Shown here: piece by piece, positions 15,478 through 23,187 of the stretch
How the letters are laid out: the number at the start of each line of letters is the position of its first letter
Position numbering within the stretch: position 1 is the stretch's first letter
Origin: JAPPHA01 sp965242975
GTDB taxonomy: Bacteria; Pseudomonadota; Alphaproteobacteria; Rhodobacterales; Rhodobacteraceae
Direction: 5' to 3'
DNA: 64,000 nucleotides
NCBI GenBank assembly: GCA_965242975.1
Contig: CBDETS010000007.1
Coordinates: 4,650,001 to 4,714,000, forward strand
Made by a program: the position numbers and the translations under genes
The notes under the pieces: generated by a model
Told to the model about the DNA's origin: nothing
The model's input: the letters and a program-made list of their open reading frames with translations, nothing else
The model's database searches: none

Positions 15478-16004
15478 GCCGCGTCCTCCAGCTTCTCGTC
15501 CTTGTACTCCTCCATGAGCACACCGACGAATTTCTCCAGGTCGGTGGCGGCCAGCGTGAGCACGACCTTGTCGGTGTCGTCTCCCAGCGTCGCGCCGATC
15601 ATCGCAAGATCCCGGACGGTGAGCTTTTTCAGGGCGTTCTTGTCGACCTTCTCCGACTTGACGATCAGGGTGGCGGCCTTCCTGGGCAACTTCTTCCTGA
15701 TCAGCCTGATCGTGTTCTCCTCGCTGGACATCTCGACCTTGCCCTTGGCCTTCTGGTAGCCGACCTTGACGCCGTCGATCGCGCGCGTCCGCGGGCGGTC
15801 GAACAGTTCCTTCGCATCGGCGATCGCCTGGCGCAGCGCCTCCTCGGCCGTCGTCATGCGCGCCACGGCCTGCCGGAGATCGCGCAGGTTCTTGCGGACG
15901 ATCTTGCGGTTTTCGGTGCAGATGACGTCCGCGACCCTGTCCCGGGCGTCCCGGGCGTCGACGTAGCGCCTGCAGAGACGCTCGATCCGTTTCATCTTTT
16001 CCAT
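15474..16004 (-). CDS. Gam-like host-nuclease inhibitor (tentative)
   Basis: About 176 residues from an ATG at 16004 with a GGGGGG run six bases ahead (another ATG at 16010). The architecture is a long N-terminal helix pair, a hairpin (VKVGYQKAKGKVEM), then an IRLIRKKLPRKAATLIVKSE block and KNALKKLTVRDLAMIGATL. This parallels the coiled-coil, hairpin and VKVR layout of Mu Gam, which binds and protects DNA ends. The similarity is structural in style and not diagnostic; a DUF3164-type protein is the alternative. Confidence 0.45.
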   Translation of the reverse strand: MEKMKRIERLCRRYVDARDARDRVADVICTENRKIVRKNLRDLRQAVARMTTAEEALRQAIADAKELFDRPRTRAIDGVKVGYQKAKGKVEMSSEENTIRLIRKKLPRKAATLIVKSEKVDKNALKKLTVRDLAMIGATLGDDTDKVVLTLAATDLEKFVGVLMEEYKDEKLEDAA

Positions 16005-16011
16005 GTTCATC

Positions 16012-16269
16012 CCCCCTTTTTTCATGGATTTTGTTCCTGATCCGCCAGACGATCGTGTCCCGCTCCCCCGGCGATCCGTAGACCATGCCGTCCGCCTCCA
16101 GGTCGCGAAGCATCCGGTGGCCAAGGTCCGGCGGCATGTGGGCCGAAAGCGCCAGCATCAGCGTCGTGCGCTTCCACGGCGGCTCCTCCATACGGTCCGC
16201 GAGCACACGGTAGATGCGCTCGCGGTAGTGGCCGTCCCGGCTGGTCAAGGGAGCGCCGCGCATGGTCAT
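16012..16269 (-). CDS. Winged-helix early protein with missing stop
   Basis: The frame starts at ATG 16269 (ATGA overlap, GGAGAG upstream) and encodes about 86 residues of winged-helix type (HYRERIYRVLADRMEEPPWK, HMPPDLGHRMLRDLEADGMV, RDTIVWRIRNK). It has no stop before the Gam-like gene. It runs through an A6G6 tract and stays open in a non-coding-looking register to 15178. One extra base in the tract would place a TGA overlapping the next ATG, the coupling used by most neighbours. A single-base deletion or a sequencing error in the homopolymer is the simplest reading. Confidence 0.5.
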
Positions 16270-16358
16270 GATGGCTCTCCGCGTGATTGCGGGCGCGGAA
16301 TATCCCGCGGCCACTCCAGATCGTCGGGCCAGTTTTCCGCGAACCATTGAAGGGCCAT
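16266..16358 (-). CDS. 30-residue truncated paralogue of the first early gene
   Basis: Encodes MALQWFAENWPDDLEWPRDI and PRPQSRGEPS. The same pattern (QWF, WP, DL, WP, DIPRP) forms the C-terminus of the 80-residue protein at 20739-20981, whose N-terminal DNA-binding part is absent here. Either a mini-gene or the surviving tail of a duplicated regulator cut by the plus-strand gene next door. Its stop overlaps the next ATG, suggesting it is still translated. Confidence 0.45.
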   Translation of the reverse strand: MALQWFAENWPDDLEWPRDIPRPQSRGEPS

Positions 16359-16435
16359 GCGCTCTCGTCTACGCTTCGCAGATCTGCCGGGTGTCTCCGG
16401 AGGTGGATAGGATCGGGGGAAAAGGAGCCAGAGAA

Positions 16436-16924
16436 ATGTCCATTTGGCGATATGCAGGGCGGTGCCGAGGGGTCGCCGAAGAGCTGAAGGAATCGCTGTC
16501 CGGCGACGAATATGAAGAGGTTTTTGACGCCCTGGGCCAGTATACGGTTGCCGAATGGTATCAGTGGCGCCACCAACATTCGGAACAGGTCGTGAAGCTG
16601 GCGGTCGCGACCCCAAAACCGCGTCAGAAGCTGCTCGCAGGCATGCAAGGCGAGCAAAAGATCCTGATGGTATTTGCAGCGTGCCAATATTGTCACGAGG
16701 CCGCAGCGTTCCTTGAAGCCGCGGACAGGGCGATGCTCCTTCCCGGCATGTCCTATCGGAAGACGGTCGGTGCGGCGAACGATCTCTTTGCCGAGGCAAA
16801 GACCGATTTCGAGGCCTTCTGGCCATGGGGCGGGACTCCTTCTTTTCCGGTTACTGAACCTCATACCGCGGCTTCTCCAGCCCGGCCTTCCGCGGGCTTC
16901 CAGACGTCGATCCGGAAGCCGTAG
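16436..16924 (+). CDS. Plus-strand moron-like gene, unknown
   Basis: 162 residues, ATG at 16436 with AAGGAG eight bases upstream. The body reads as a real protein (ELKESLSGDEYEEVFDALGQ, EWYQWRHQHSEQVVKLAVAT, KILMVFAACQYCHEAAAFLE) and is helical with an FxACQYCHEAA Cys pair. It is the only rightward gene inside the leftward early operon, and its last ~20 residues run antisense into the neighbouring gene. Position and orientation suggest an independently acquired lysogeny or defence-type gene. No family recognised. Confidence 0.5.
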   Translation: MSIWRYAGRCRGVAEELKESLSGDEYEEVFDALGQYTVAEWYQWRHQHSEQVVKLAVATPKPRQKLLAGMQGEQKILMVFAACQYCHEAAAFLEAADRAMLLPGMSYRKTVGAANDLFAEAKTDFEAFWPWGGTPSFPVTEPHTAASPARPSAGFQTSIRKP

Positions 16925-17118
16925 ACGTTCCGGGCCACCTGGCGCTCGGCCGCTCCCTCCCGCTCCATTTCGAGCAGGATCTTCCGCGCGTCGCGCGGGC
17001 AGACGGCCGCGGCCGCGGCGATCGCCATGGTGATCCGCATCACCGCCGGGTCGCCACCGCGCAGGTCCAGCTCGCGGGTTATCCGCGCGCGGGAACGGCT
17101 TTCGTAAACCCCGCTCAT
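16861..17118 (-). CDS. Small winged-helix-like early protein
   Basis: 85 residues, ATG at 17118 overlapping the previous stop. Pattern: a helix pair (ITMAIAAAAAVCPRDARKIL), a recognition-type helix (LEMEREGAAERQVARNVYG) and a terminal strand (FRIDVWKPAEG). Reminiscent of a small winged-helix regulator. No specific family. Confidence 0.5.
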   Translation of the reverse strand: MSGVYESRSRARITRELDLRGGDPAVMRITMAIAAAAAVCPRDARKILLEMEREGAAERQVARNVYGFRIDVWKPAEGRAGEAAV

Positions 17119-17507
17119 GCCGCGTCTCCGCCGAGCGGGCCGCTCGAGACGTGAGGCCGGAACCGGACCACGTTCGATGCGACAGCGATTGCCGCCGCAC
17201 GGTTGTTCGACATTTCCTCGGCCTGGCATTCGAGCACGGCCGCGAGGAGCGCGATCGACGGCCCCGAAGCACGGCTCGAGTCGATCAGCGCCTCCAGGAT
17301 ATCGAGGCAGCCGCGTACCGCGACCAGACGTTCGTGGATCAGATCGTGCGGGCACCTCGCGTACAGGCGCTCCAGTTCCACGTGCAGCTCCCTGAGTACG
17401 CCCGCCTGACCGGCGAGCGTCGTGTAGTCGATGCCGCCGTCGACCATCTGGTCCAGGACGGCGGAGACGCCACGCATGACTGCGGGCATTGACTTTGTCT
17501 GGCTCAC
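17115..17507 (-). CDS. Small helical early protein, unknown
   Basis: 130 residues from a GTG at 17507 with GGGGGG five bases upstream. Helical throughout (GVSAVLDQMVDGGIDYTTLA, LHVELERLYARCPHDLIHER, ALLAAVLECQAEEMSNNRAA). It follows the transposition ATPase gene after a 19-base gap. No known motif. Confidence 0.5.
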   Translation of the reverse strand: MSQTKSMPAVMRGVSAVLDQMVDGGIDYTTLAGQAGVLRELHVELERLYARCPHDLIHERLVAVRGCLDILEALIDSSRASGPSIALLAAVLECQAEEMSNNRAAAIAVASNVVRFRPHVSSGPLGGDAA

Positions 17508-17526
17508 ATTTCCCCCCTTTTGTTGC

Positions 17527-18519
17527 CTACACGGCACTGGCCGCCTGACGCGCCGCGTCTGTCGATTCGGCCGTGGCCGCGGCCAGCGCGGCCGCCTCGA
17601 GATCGCCGGCCGTCACGGTGTCGCGACCATTGAACTGGGCGAGGCGCCAGGCGCGTTCCATCACGCGACCGAGCGCATGGAGCCCACCGGGACCGGCGGC
17701 GGCGGCCGCGGCGATTTCGATTTCGCGGCGTCCCGCAGGGCGCTCCAGGAAGTTCGAAAGCAGCGCGTCGACATCGGTACGCGAGGGCTGGTCACGCTTG
17801 ACCGTTCCGCCGGTGCGGCCAACGATTTGCGGGCACTGGCCGAGGCGCATCAGGAGCCTGGTGTCGCCGGCAAGCACGAGGCCGCATTCGGCGACGTCGC
17901 GGATACAGCGGAGTTCGTCGAGCAGGCCCGGCGTCAGGAACTGCGCCTCGTCGATCACCAGGACGGCCCTGCGGCCCGCGAGCGCGGCGATGATCTCGTC
18001 CTCGGCCTCCAGCGCGGAACGGTAGGTGCGCGGGCCGATGACGGCCCGTCCGACGACTCCGAGGAGCGCGTAGAGGCCGCGGACCGTTCTCCGCATCGGC
18101 ACGTAGTACGCGGCCGAACGCATCTCGCAGTAGCGTCGCGCCGCCCACGTCTTGCCCATCCCGGACGGCCCCATGATCGTGACGATGTCACCGGTCGCGT
18201 GGGCATAACCGATCATGGCAAAGACCTCGTCGGTCACGCCGAGAGGTACGTGGCGCCCAAGGGGTGCGTCGGAGAGCGAATTCGCCTCGACCTCTTCCTC
18301 GGTGTCGAGCCAGCGCCGCACCTTCGCCTCGACCGCCAGGACGTTTCCCTTGTAGGTACAGTTCAGCCACTGGCTGAGCGCCGTCGGCGACAACTCCATC
18401 CTTTTCGCCGCCCGGTTCTGGCTCAACCCGAGCCGGGCGATCTCCGCCTCGCAGCGGCGCGCGAGCGCCGGGCGCAGTTCGTGAACGTTGTCAGTTGAGG
18501 TCTGCAACTTGCCCTCCAT
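17527..18519 (-). CDS. MuB-type transposition ATPase
   Basis: 330 residues. N-terminal helix-turn-helix (residues ~20-55, IARLGLSQNRAAKRMELSPT), then an AAA+ domain with Walker A GPSGMGKT at 117-124 and Walker B VLVIDEAQ around 186-193. MuB binds target DNA, activates the transposase and gives target immunity. The gene overlaps the transposase gene by 29 bases. The ATG at 18519 is kept because it precedes the helix-turn-helix; the 15 or so extra residues before it are plausible. Confidence 0.92.
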   Translation of the reverse strand: MEGKLQTSTDNVHELRPALARRCEAEIARLGLSQNRAAKRMELSPTALSQWLNCTYKGNVLAVEAKVRRWLDTEEEVEANSLSDAPLGRHVPLGVTDEVFAMIGYAHATGDIVTIMGPSGMGKTWAARRYCEMRSAAYYVPMRRTVRGLYALLGVVGRAVIGPRTYRSALEAEDEIIAALAGRRAVLVIDEAQFLTPGLLDELRCIRDVAECGLVLAGDTRLLMRLGQCPQIVGRTGGTVKRDQPSRTDVDALLSNFLERPAGRREIEIAAAAAAGPGGLHALGRVMERAWRLAQFNGRDTVTAGDLEAAALAAATAESTDAARQAASAV

Positions 18520-20500
18520 ACAGCTGTTTGATCAATGCGACCTCGGAGAGGGAGCGCCTCTCCCGGTCCTCCATGGCCGCGTCTGCGGCCTCGGCCTCCG
18601 CTGCGGCGTCGAGCGCATCCGTGCGGTGCACGTCGGCCCTCGGCGTGAACGGGACCACCGTGTCCGCGTTTCGACCGGCGGCGGCGAGCACTTCGTCGAT
18701 CGTGTCCTTCGGACGGTGCGCGCGCTCAAGTTCGCGGGCGCGCTTGCGCTCGGCCGCATTCCTCGTGCGCCAGAGGTGCTTCGCCTCGATCGCCACCGCC
18801 TTGCGGTCGATGCCGGTACGGTCGGGATCTTCGGCGATGCAGATGAATTCGATCCGGCCGCGCTCGTCCGGTTCGGCGAAGACGTAGATGCGACCCCAGT
18901 CGGCCGGGTCCTGGCGGACATGGACCCACTCGTCCATGTGCGATCCGAGCACGCCGGCAATGTATTCCCCGCCGTCGACGTGGATGCCGTCCTTGCCAAT
19001 CTTGCGCCGGCCGTCGCCCGCCACAGGCGCCAGCAGGATGTCGAGCCCGCGTTCCGAGACGCGCGCGGGCGGCGTGCCCGACCACGAGACCGCCTTCTCG
19101 AATGGCGAGAGGCCGTCGAGGCCAGAATGCGGGCGCCGCTCGTAGACATTGTCGATCCACGCGTCGAGGCGCTCCTGAAGTTCCTCGGCAGTAAGGTTCG
19201 TATCGAGGTAAATCCTCTTTTTACTGTTGGGATCTCCCTGACGCTCCGCGAACGACTTCTTCGCGCGGATCCGCGCGGCGTCGGCCACGTTGTGCCCGGA
19301 AAACCCCGTCAACCGCGCCAGGAGGTCTCGGCTCATGGTTCCGATGAACCTCTCCACGAACGGCTTCAGGTCGGGCCGGAAAGGCGGCAGGATGTCGTGG
19401 TCGACGTCCAAATCCGCGAGCACGCGCGCGACGTGCTTCGATGTGTAGTCCTTGCCCTCGTCGGTCCTGACGCAGTCCGGCACGCCCCAATCCACCAGGC
19501 AGCGCCGGATCAGCGCGGCGATGGCCGTGGAGCGCGAGCGTGGCGTAACGATCGCCTTGGCGCGGCGGCCCCAAACCTCAAGGGCGACGACCACGTCGTG
19601 GCGGCGTCCGTCGGCGCAGATTACGTCGAGCCGGGTGCTGTCGAGTTCCCAAAGCTCGTTGAGCGCACTGACCTCGAGCGTCTTGTCGCCGAATGCCGGC
19701 ATCGTCCTCGAGCGGTGCCCGTCGGGATCCGAGACGGCCGAGATCGCGTAGCCGTTCTCCACACGCCAGCGTCGCGCGAAGCGACGGACGGTGGCAATGC
19801 TCGGCGGCTCGGCATCCGGATACCGCGCCTCGATCGCTTCAATGATGTTGCGGGCCGTCACGTGGTGCGGGTTGTCGAGCAGCATCGATTCCGTCAGGCC
19901 ACGGACTTCAGGGGCGGCATCGATACCACCCGTCCGCCCGCCACGGCCGGGCATGAGCGACGAGCCGCCGCCCGCCTGGCGCCATCTCTGCAAGGTGCGG
20001 ACCGAAACGGAGGAAATCGCCGCCCGTGTCTCGTCGGTGACGTCACCTCTGCCGGCATTGTAGATGGTGCACCATTTCTCGAGCGCCGGCTTCAGCGACA
20101 TGCCATCCGGACGCCAGCGTTTGAACGCTGTTACGATATCCATCCGGGCGTCCATGACGGCGACCGGCCCGGTATCGGTCAGGAAGATCGCGGAGGACGG
20201 TCCACCCGGGCGACCTTCAAGCCTGGGCCGAGACTGACCGTCCTCCGTTGCGGGAGCGCCGGGACAAAATCGAGCAAAGTCCTTCGCACCACCGCCACCA
20301 TCCCTGCGGGCTGCACACAGTGCCGCCTGCGCCGGCTCCGGCAGGGATGATTCCAGCCATTCGAGAATTTTCCTTTTTCCCCAGGCCCTCTTGCGGGAGG
20401 TCCAGCCGCGGCGGCGGCCGTGGAGGCGGATCGGACGCGGACCGTTCGGCATGCCCGGCAGGCCAACCAGGTCCTTCGTCGGATGCCAGAATTCGGTCAT
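18491..20500 (-). CDS. MuA-type DDE transposase
   Basis: 669 residues. The N-terminal ~60 residues are an end/enhancer-binding region (WTSRKRAWGKRKILEWLESS). A helix-turn-helix lies at ~165-245. The RNase H-like core has the catalytic triad D287 (ELDSTRLD), D347 (VRTDEGKDY) and E383 (FVERFIGTMSRD). A beta-barrel domain follows (EYIAGVLGSHMDEWVHVRQD). The C-terminal basic coiled coil (residues ~575-625, KHLWRTRNAAERKRARELER) would contact MuB. The enzyme integrates and replicates the phage by transposition. Start ATG at 20500 overlaps the previous stop. Confidence 0.95.
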   Translation of the reverse strand: MTEFWHPTKDLVGLPGMPNGPRPIRLHGRRRGWTSRKRAWGKRKILEWLESSLPEPAQAALCAARRDGGGGAKDFARFCPGAPATEDGQSRPRLEGRPGGPSSAIFLTDTGPVAVMDARMDIVTAFKRWRPDGMSLKPALEKWCTIYNAGRGDVTDETRAAISSVSVRTLQRWRQAGGGSSLMPGRGGRTGGIDAAPEVRGLTESMLLDNPHHVTARNIIEAIEARYPDAEPPSIATVRRFARRWRVENGYAISAVSDPDGHRSRTMPAFGDKTLEVSALNELWELDSTRLDVICADGRRHDVVVALEVWGRRAKAIVTPRSRSTAIAALIRRCLVDWGVPDCVRTDEGKDYTSKHVARVLADLDVDHDILPPFRPDLKPFVERFIGTMSRDLLARLTGFSGHNVADAARIRAKKSFAERQGDPNSKKRIYLDTNLTAEELQERLDAWIDNVYERRPHSGLDGLSPFEKAVSWSGTPPARVSERGLDILLAPVAGDGRRKIGKDGIHVDGGEYIAGVLGSHMDEWVHVRQDPADWGRIYVFAEPDERGRIEFICIAEDPDRTGIDRKAVAIEAKHLWRTRNAAERKRARELERAHRPKDTIDEVLAAAGRNADTVVPFTPRADVHRTDALDAAAEAEAADAAMEDRERRSLSEVALIKQLYGGQVADLN

Positions 20501-20739
20501 TCAGGCATCCGCGTCGGGCACGGCATCCGGTAGAGCCAGACAAGGTTCCCGGTTTTTGGATCCGTCGTCTGGCGGCATTCGATGTAGTAGCCGTTGGCGC
20601 GAAGCTCAGCGATGCAGCTGTTGACCGCGCAAACCTGAGCGCCAGTAACGATCTCGAAGGTCGAGTGCTCCATCCCGTCCGAAAGGAATGCGTGCACGCG
20701 CTGCAGGCGCGGCGAGCGGGAAATCCGGGCCGCGTGCAT
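20497..20739 (-). CDS. Small winged-helix early protein
   Basis: 80 residues, ATG at 20739 overlapping the preceding stop (TGATG). It has a helix-turn-helix plus wing pattern: RVHAFLSDGMEHSTFEIVTG, AQVCAVNSCIAELRANGYYI, then NLVWLYRMP as the wing. Many phages encode such helix-turn-helix proteins next to the transposase. Probably an early regulator in the Ner position. Confidence 0.6.
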   Translation of the reverse strand: MHAARISRSPRLQRVHAFLSDGMEHSTFEIVTGAQVCAVNSCIAELRANGYYIECRQTTDPKTGNLVWLYRMPCPTRMPE

Positions 20740-20981
20740 CAGGCGGCGTCCTTCTGCGGCGCAGGACGCGGAATGTCCGGAGGCCAGTCTAGGTCAGAGG
20801 GCCAATGGTCGGAAAACCACTGGATAACTCGACCAGCACGACGCGTTGTAATGTCACGGCCAGAAATGAGCCGCGCATATAGAGCGCCGTCGCCGGACGC
20901 CCAGCGGCCCACAGTGTGTGGGCTTCGATTCGTCCGAAAGGCCATCCGTTCGGCTAAAGTGACGATGTGTTCGTGAGACAT
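20739..20981 (-). CDS. First early gene, Ner-like regulator candidate
   Basis: 80 residues. The N-terminal half contains a helix-turn-helix-like stretch (IVTLAERMAFRTNRSPHTVGRW without known family); the end has the QWFSDHWPSDLDWPPDIPRP motif shared with the 30-residue gene at 16266-16358. The ATG at 20981 lies inside a 22-bp operator-like inverted repeat (20970-20991). Either the mRNA is almost leaderless, or the true start is the ATG at 20945. First gene of the leftward operon, opposite the repressor. Confidence 0.5.
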   Translation of the reverse strand: MSHEHIVTLAERMAFRTNRSPHTVGRWASGDGALYARLISGRDITTRRAGRVIQWFSDHWPSDLDWPPDIPRPAPQKDAA

Positions 20982-20991
20982 TGCTCACGAA
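20970..20991. promoter_or_regulatory. Operator-like inverted repeat O1 (repressor region)
   Basis: TTCGTGAG (20970-20977), six bases, then CTCACGAA (20984-20991): perfect 8-bp arms. It covers the first codon of the leftward early operon. The core CGTGA/TCACG is repeated in the second site at 21024-21043, so both are probable binding sites for the LexA-like repressor at 21087-21866. Confidence 0.65.
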
Positions 20992-21023
20992 ACATGCATT
21001 ATATGAGCAATTTGTCAAGACCT

Positions 21024-21043
21024 ACGTGACATAATTCTCACGT
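21024..21043. promoter_or_regulatory. Operator-like inverted repeat O2 and early promoter region
   Basis: ACGTGA (21024-21029), eight bases, TCACGT (21038-21043), sharing the CGTGA core with O1 at 20970-20991. Between the two sites lie, on the minus strand, TTGACA and TATAAT words, but at sub-optimal spacing. On the plus strand TTGACC (21052-21057) and TAAATA (21074-21079), 16 bases apart, may be the repressor promoter. Exact start sites cannot be fixed by eye. Confidence 0.55.
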
Positions 21044-21086
21044 TGCCGTCCTTGACCCAAGGTTGATAGGATATAAATATCACGGC

Positions 21087-21866
21087 ATGGGTCCCAACAC
21101 TGCTAGATTTGCATCGACCGTTCGAGAACGCCTGGACGAATTGGGTCTGTCGGCGCGCGCAGCTGCAGAGATGGGAGGGCTACCTGAGCGAGGAATTCAA
21201 AGCGTGCTTGACGGTCGTGCGCCATCTATTGAGCGCGTGGCTCAGATTTGCGACGTCTTGGGTTTTGAATTTTATGCAGGCCCACGTCTTTCGGGCGAGG
21301 GCGATGGTTCGCCTACCGATGAACCCTCGTTACCGCAGTCCCCGCCGAACGCGATTGCGTCGCTGGTCGCTGACGAGTTGGCTTCACTCCGAGCGGATCT
21401 TCGCGCCGACATCAGGGAAATCGGCGCGGCAGTCACGGATCCGGAGGGCCTCGGCGTCCGGGCTGTCCAGACTTTCGAGGTCGAGGCTGCGGCCGGCGAC
21501 GGCGCGTTCGTGCTCGACGAGTCTCCCGTGGCAGGTCCAGTATGGTTCCGACGCGACTGGATCGCGCAGCAGGGAATCGATCCGGTCCAGGCCGTGGTGA
21601 TCTCGGTTCGAGGCGATTCAATGGAACCGACGTTACCAGCGGGCTGCAAGATCCTGGTCGACCGCCGGCGCCGGAAGCGGCGGAATAAACACGTCTTCGT
21701 CTTCAACGTCCCAGAAGGCTTGGTAGTGAAGCGCCTGCGCCGCGAGGACGACGGTGCGTGGATTCTGGCGAGCGACAGTGATTCACCCGACTGGCCGGAT
21801 GTTCCTTGGCCAGCGGGTGCGGAGATCGTGGGCGAGGTCAGGTGGATGTCGCGGGACGTGCCGTAG
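21087..21866 (+). CDS. LexA/CI-like phage repressor (S24 fold)
   Basis: 259 residues from the ATG at 21087 (an upstream TTG at 21063 would add eight residues). N-terminal helix-turn-helix at ~10-60 (RERLDELGLSARAAAEMGG, RVAQICDVLGFEF). The C-terminal S24 domain has catalytic Ser about residue 178 (VRGDSMEPTLPAG) and Lys about 215 (GLVVKRLRR). It keeps the early promoters off, and the serine-lysine dyad suggests SOS-linked induction. It is divergent from the early operon, across two operator-like repeats. Confidence 0.9.
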   Translation: MGPNTARFASTVRERLDELGLSARAAAEMGGLPERGIQSVLDGRAPSIERVAQICDVLGFEFYAGPRLSGEGDGSPTDEPSLPQSPPNAIASLVADELASLRADLRADIREIGAAVTDPEGLGVRAVQTFEVEAAAGDGAFVLDESPVAGPVWFRRDWIAQQGIDPVQAVVISVRGDSMEPTLPAGCKILVDRRRRKRRNKHVFVFNVPEGLVVKRLRREDDGAWILASDSDSPDWPDVPWPAGAEIVGEVRWMSRDVP

Positions 21867-22216
21867 GTTGTGGGGCCGGCGAGCGAGCGGTCGCCGCCCT
21901 CAGTTGCTGACCAGCAGTTCCGAAGCTGGATTCTGCTTCCGCCCGCAGGAACCCGTCCGCCCTTGCGAGGGTGGCGGGACGGTGGCCGCCTAGCCAGTTG
22001 TCATCGTGGGAGGCTCTTTCTCCCGGCCCGGATGTTGGCACATTCCAGCCCCCGCCTCGGCTGCGAAACCGTGCGGCAGCATCGCGTCTCTGCCAAATTC
22101 TTACCCTCGGGTTGGGGGGAGCATGCTCCCCTGAACCTGCTGTTTCGAATCCTCCATAAAAGGCGTGTCTGAACGGCGTTTGAACGCGCCTGAAACACTC
22201 TTTCAATGGAGGTCCC
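21867..22216 (+). promoter_or_regulatory. Late promoter for the lysis-head operon, with activator palindrome (22116-22160)
   Basis: 350 bases without a gene. GGAAGCAG/CTGCTTCC-like hairpin material occurs near 21920-21945. The key element is the perfect palindrome GGGGAGCATGCTCCCC at 22116-22131, followed by TGAAC (22132-22136), 18 bases, and CATAAA (22155-22160). This is the same arrangement as at the other late operon (10977-11021). Transcription would start near 22167, about 50 bases before the first gene. Nothing else recognisable is seen. Confidence 0.7.
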
Positions 22217-22738
22217 ATGAAAATCCACAATCGACTGGCCCTGGTCGCCGCCCTGGTGGCGCTCGCTTTCGGATCCTGTGCAACCGCCCAACCGCCGCCC
22301 GATACCGGGCCGCCGCAGGTCCTGCTCGGAGCGCCGGACGATCCTGTCCTGGTTCCGGAGGCCAAGTCCGATCCGGTAGCATTCGATCTGCTGGCCGCCC
22401 TGGAAATCGCCGCGCCGGAACACCCGGCCGTTGTCCAGGACATCCCGGAGTTCCAGCATCCCATGATGCTCGCCCATTCGGGCCAGCTCAGCCCGAAGGA
22501 CGACTGCCACAACCACAAGAAGGCAGGAGAGCGTCACTGGCATCGTGACGGCACCAGCGAGAGAGGAGGCCCCTGCGTGAAGCAGGACGGCGAAACCTAC
22601 CGGCTGACCAAGCACGACATCTGCGCGAAGGAGCGCATCCTCCTTGTCAGGGAGAGCGAGTCCTACTGGGGCGACTATGAGTCCGCCGCCGAGGCGCTCA
22701 AGAACTGCATCATCTCGCTCGACTCCCCCCCGAACTGA
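22217..22738 (+). CDS. Lipoprotein with His/Cys-rich motif, lysis region
   Basis: 173 residues. N-terminal signal peptide with a lipobox-like end (LVALAFGSCA, Cys near residue 22), so probably a lipoprotein of the envelope. After a Pro-rich linker it has DDCHNHKKAGERHWHRDG, a His/Cys metal-binding-like motif, and a paired CVK/CAK further on. First gene of the rightward late operon, where lysis functions are expected. A role in lysis or exclusion is inferred from position only. Confidence 0.5.
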   Translation: MKIHNRLALVAALVALAFGSCATAQPPPDTGPPQVLLGAPDDPVLVPEAKSDPVAFDLLAALEIAAPEHPAVVQDIPEFQHPMMLAHSGQLSPKDDCHNHKKAGERHWHRDGTSERGGPCVKQDGETYRLTKHDICAKERILLVRESESYWGDYESAAEALKNCIISLDSPPN

Positions 22739-22758
22739 ACACGGGCGGGATGATTGCA

Positions 22759-23187
22759 ATGGACCGGACCAGGCTTGTCCGCGACGAGAGCAGCGATCAC
22801 GGCACGATCGGGGTCCTGCATGCGCGCGGATTGCCCAGCCCGGTCCACATCATGGAGCCGCCGTGGCGCGAGAACCGGCGAAACCGTTCCTGCATACCTG
22901 CCGGCACCTACGAGGTGGTGCCCCATGTCTCGCCCCGCTTCGGCCGCTGCCTGCTCGTGACGGGCGTTCCCGACCGAAGCCACGTCCTTTTCCACTCCGG
23001 CAACGTCGGCGGTGACGTGGAAAAGGGTTTCCATACACACACGCACGGATGTCTCCTTCCCGGTATGCGCCGGGGCCGGATCGACGTTCGCGGACGCCGC
23101 CAACGGGCGGTACTCGTCAGCCGCACCGCGATGCGGCACATCCTGGCATGGGCATCGCGCCCGTTCGAACTGGAGGTCGTGTCATGA
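22759..23187 (+). CDS. DUF5675 protein, probable lysis enzyme
   Basis: 142 residues from ATG 22759 (an ATG at 22750 has no room for a ribosome-binding site). The DUF5675 pattern is clear: GTIGVLHARGLPSPVHIMEP, RSCIPAGTYEVVPHVSPRFG, HVLFHSGNVGGDVEKG and HGCLLPG. This fold, related to L,D-transpeptidase/peptidoglycan-active proteins, occurs in phage lysis cassettes in the lysozyme position. Stop overlaps the holin start. Confidence 0.7.
   Translation: MDRTRLVRDESSDHGTIGVLHARGLPSPVHIMEPPWRENRRNRSCIPAGTYEVVPHVSPRFGRCLLVTGVPDRSHVLFHSGNVGGDVEKGFHTHTHGCLLPGMRRGRIDVRGRRQRAVLVSRTAMRHILAWASRPFELEVVS

Noticed and set aside
15178..16347. 389-codon minus frame joining two winged-helix proteins
   Set aside because: The middle 150 residues are Arg/Gly/Gln-rich out-of-frame sequence across the Gam-like gene; the two ends are treated as separate genes with an indel in the A6G6 tract.
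18488..20350. 620-codon plus-strand open frame opposite the transposase
   Set aside because: Antisense shadow of the MuA-type gene with its intact catalytic triad.
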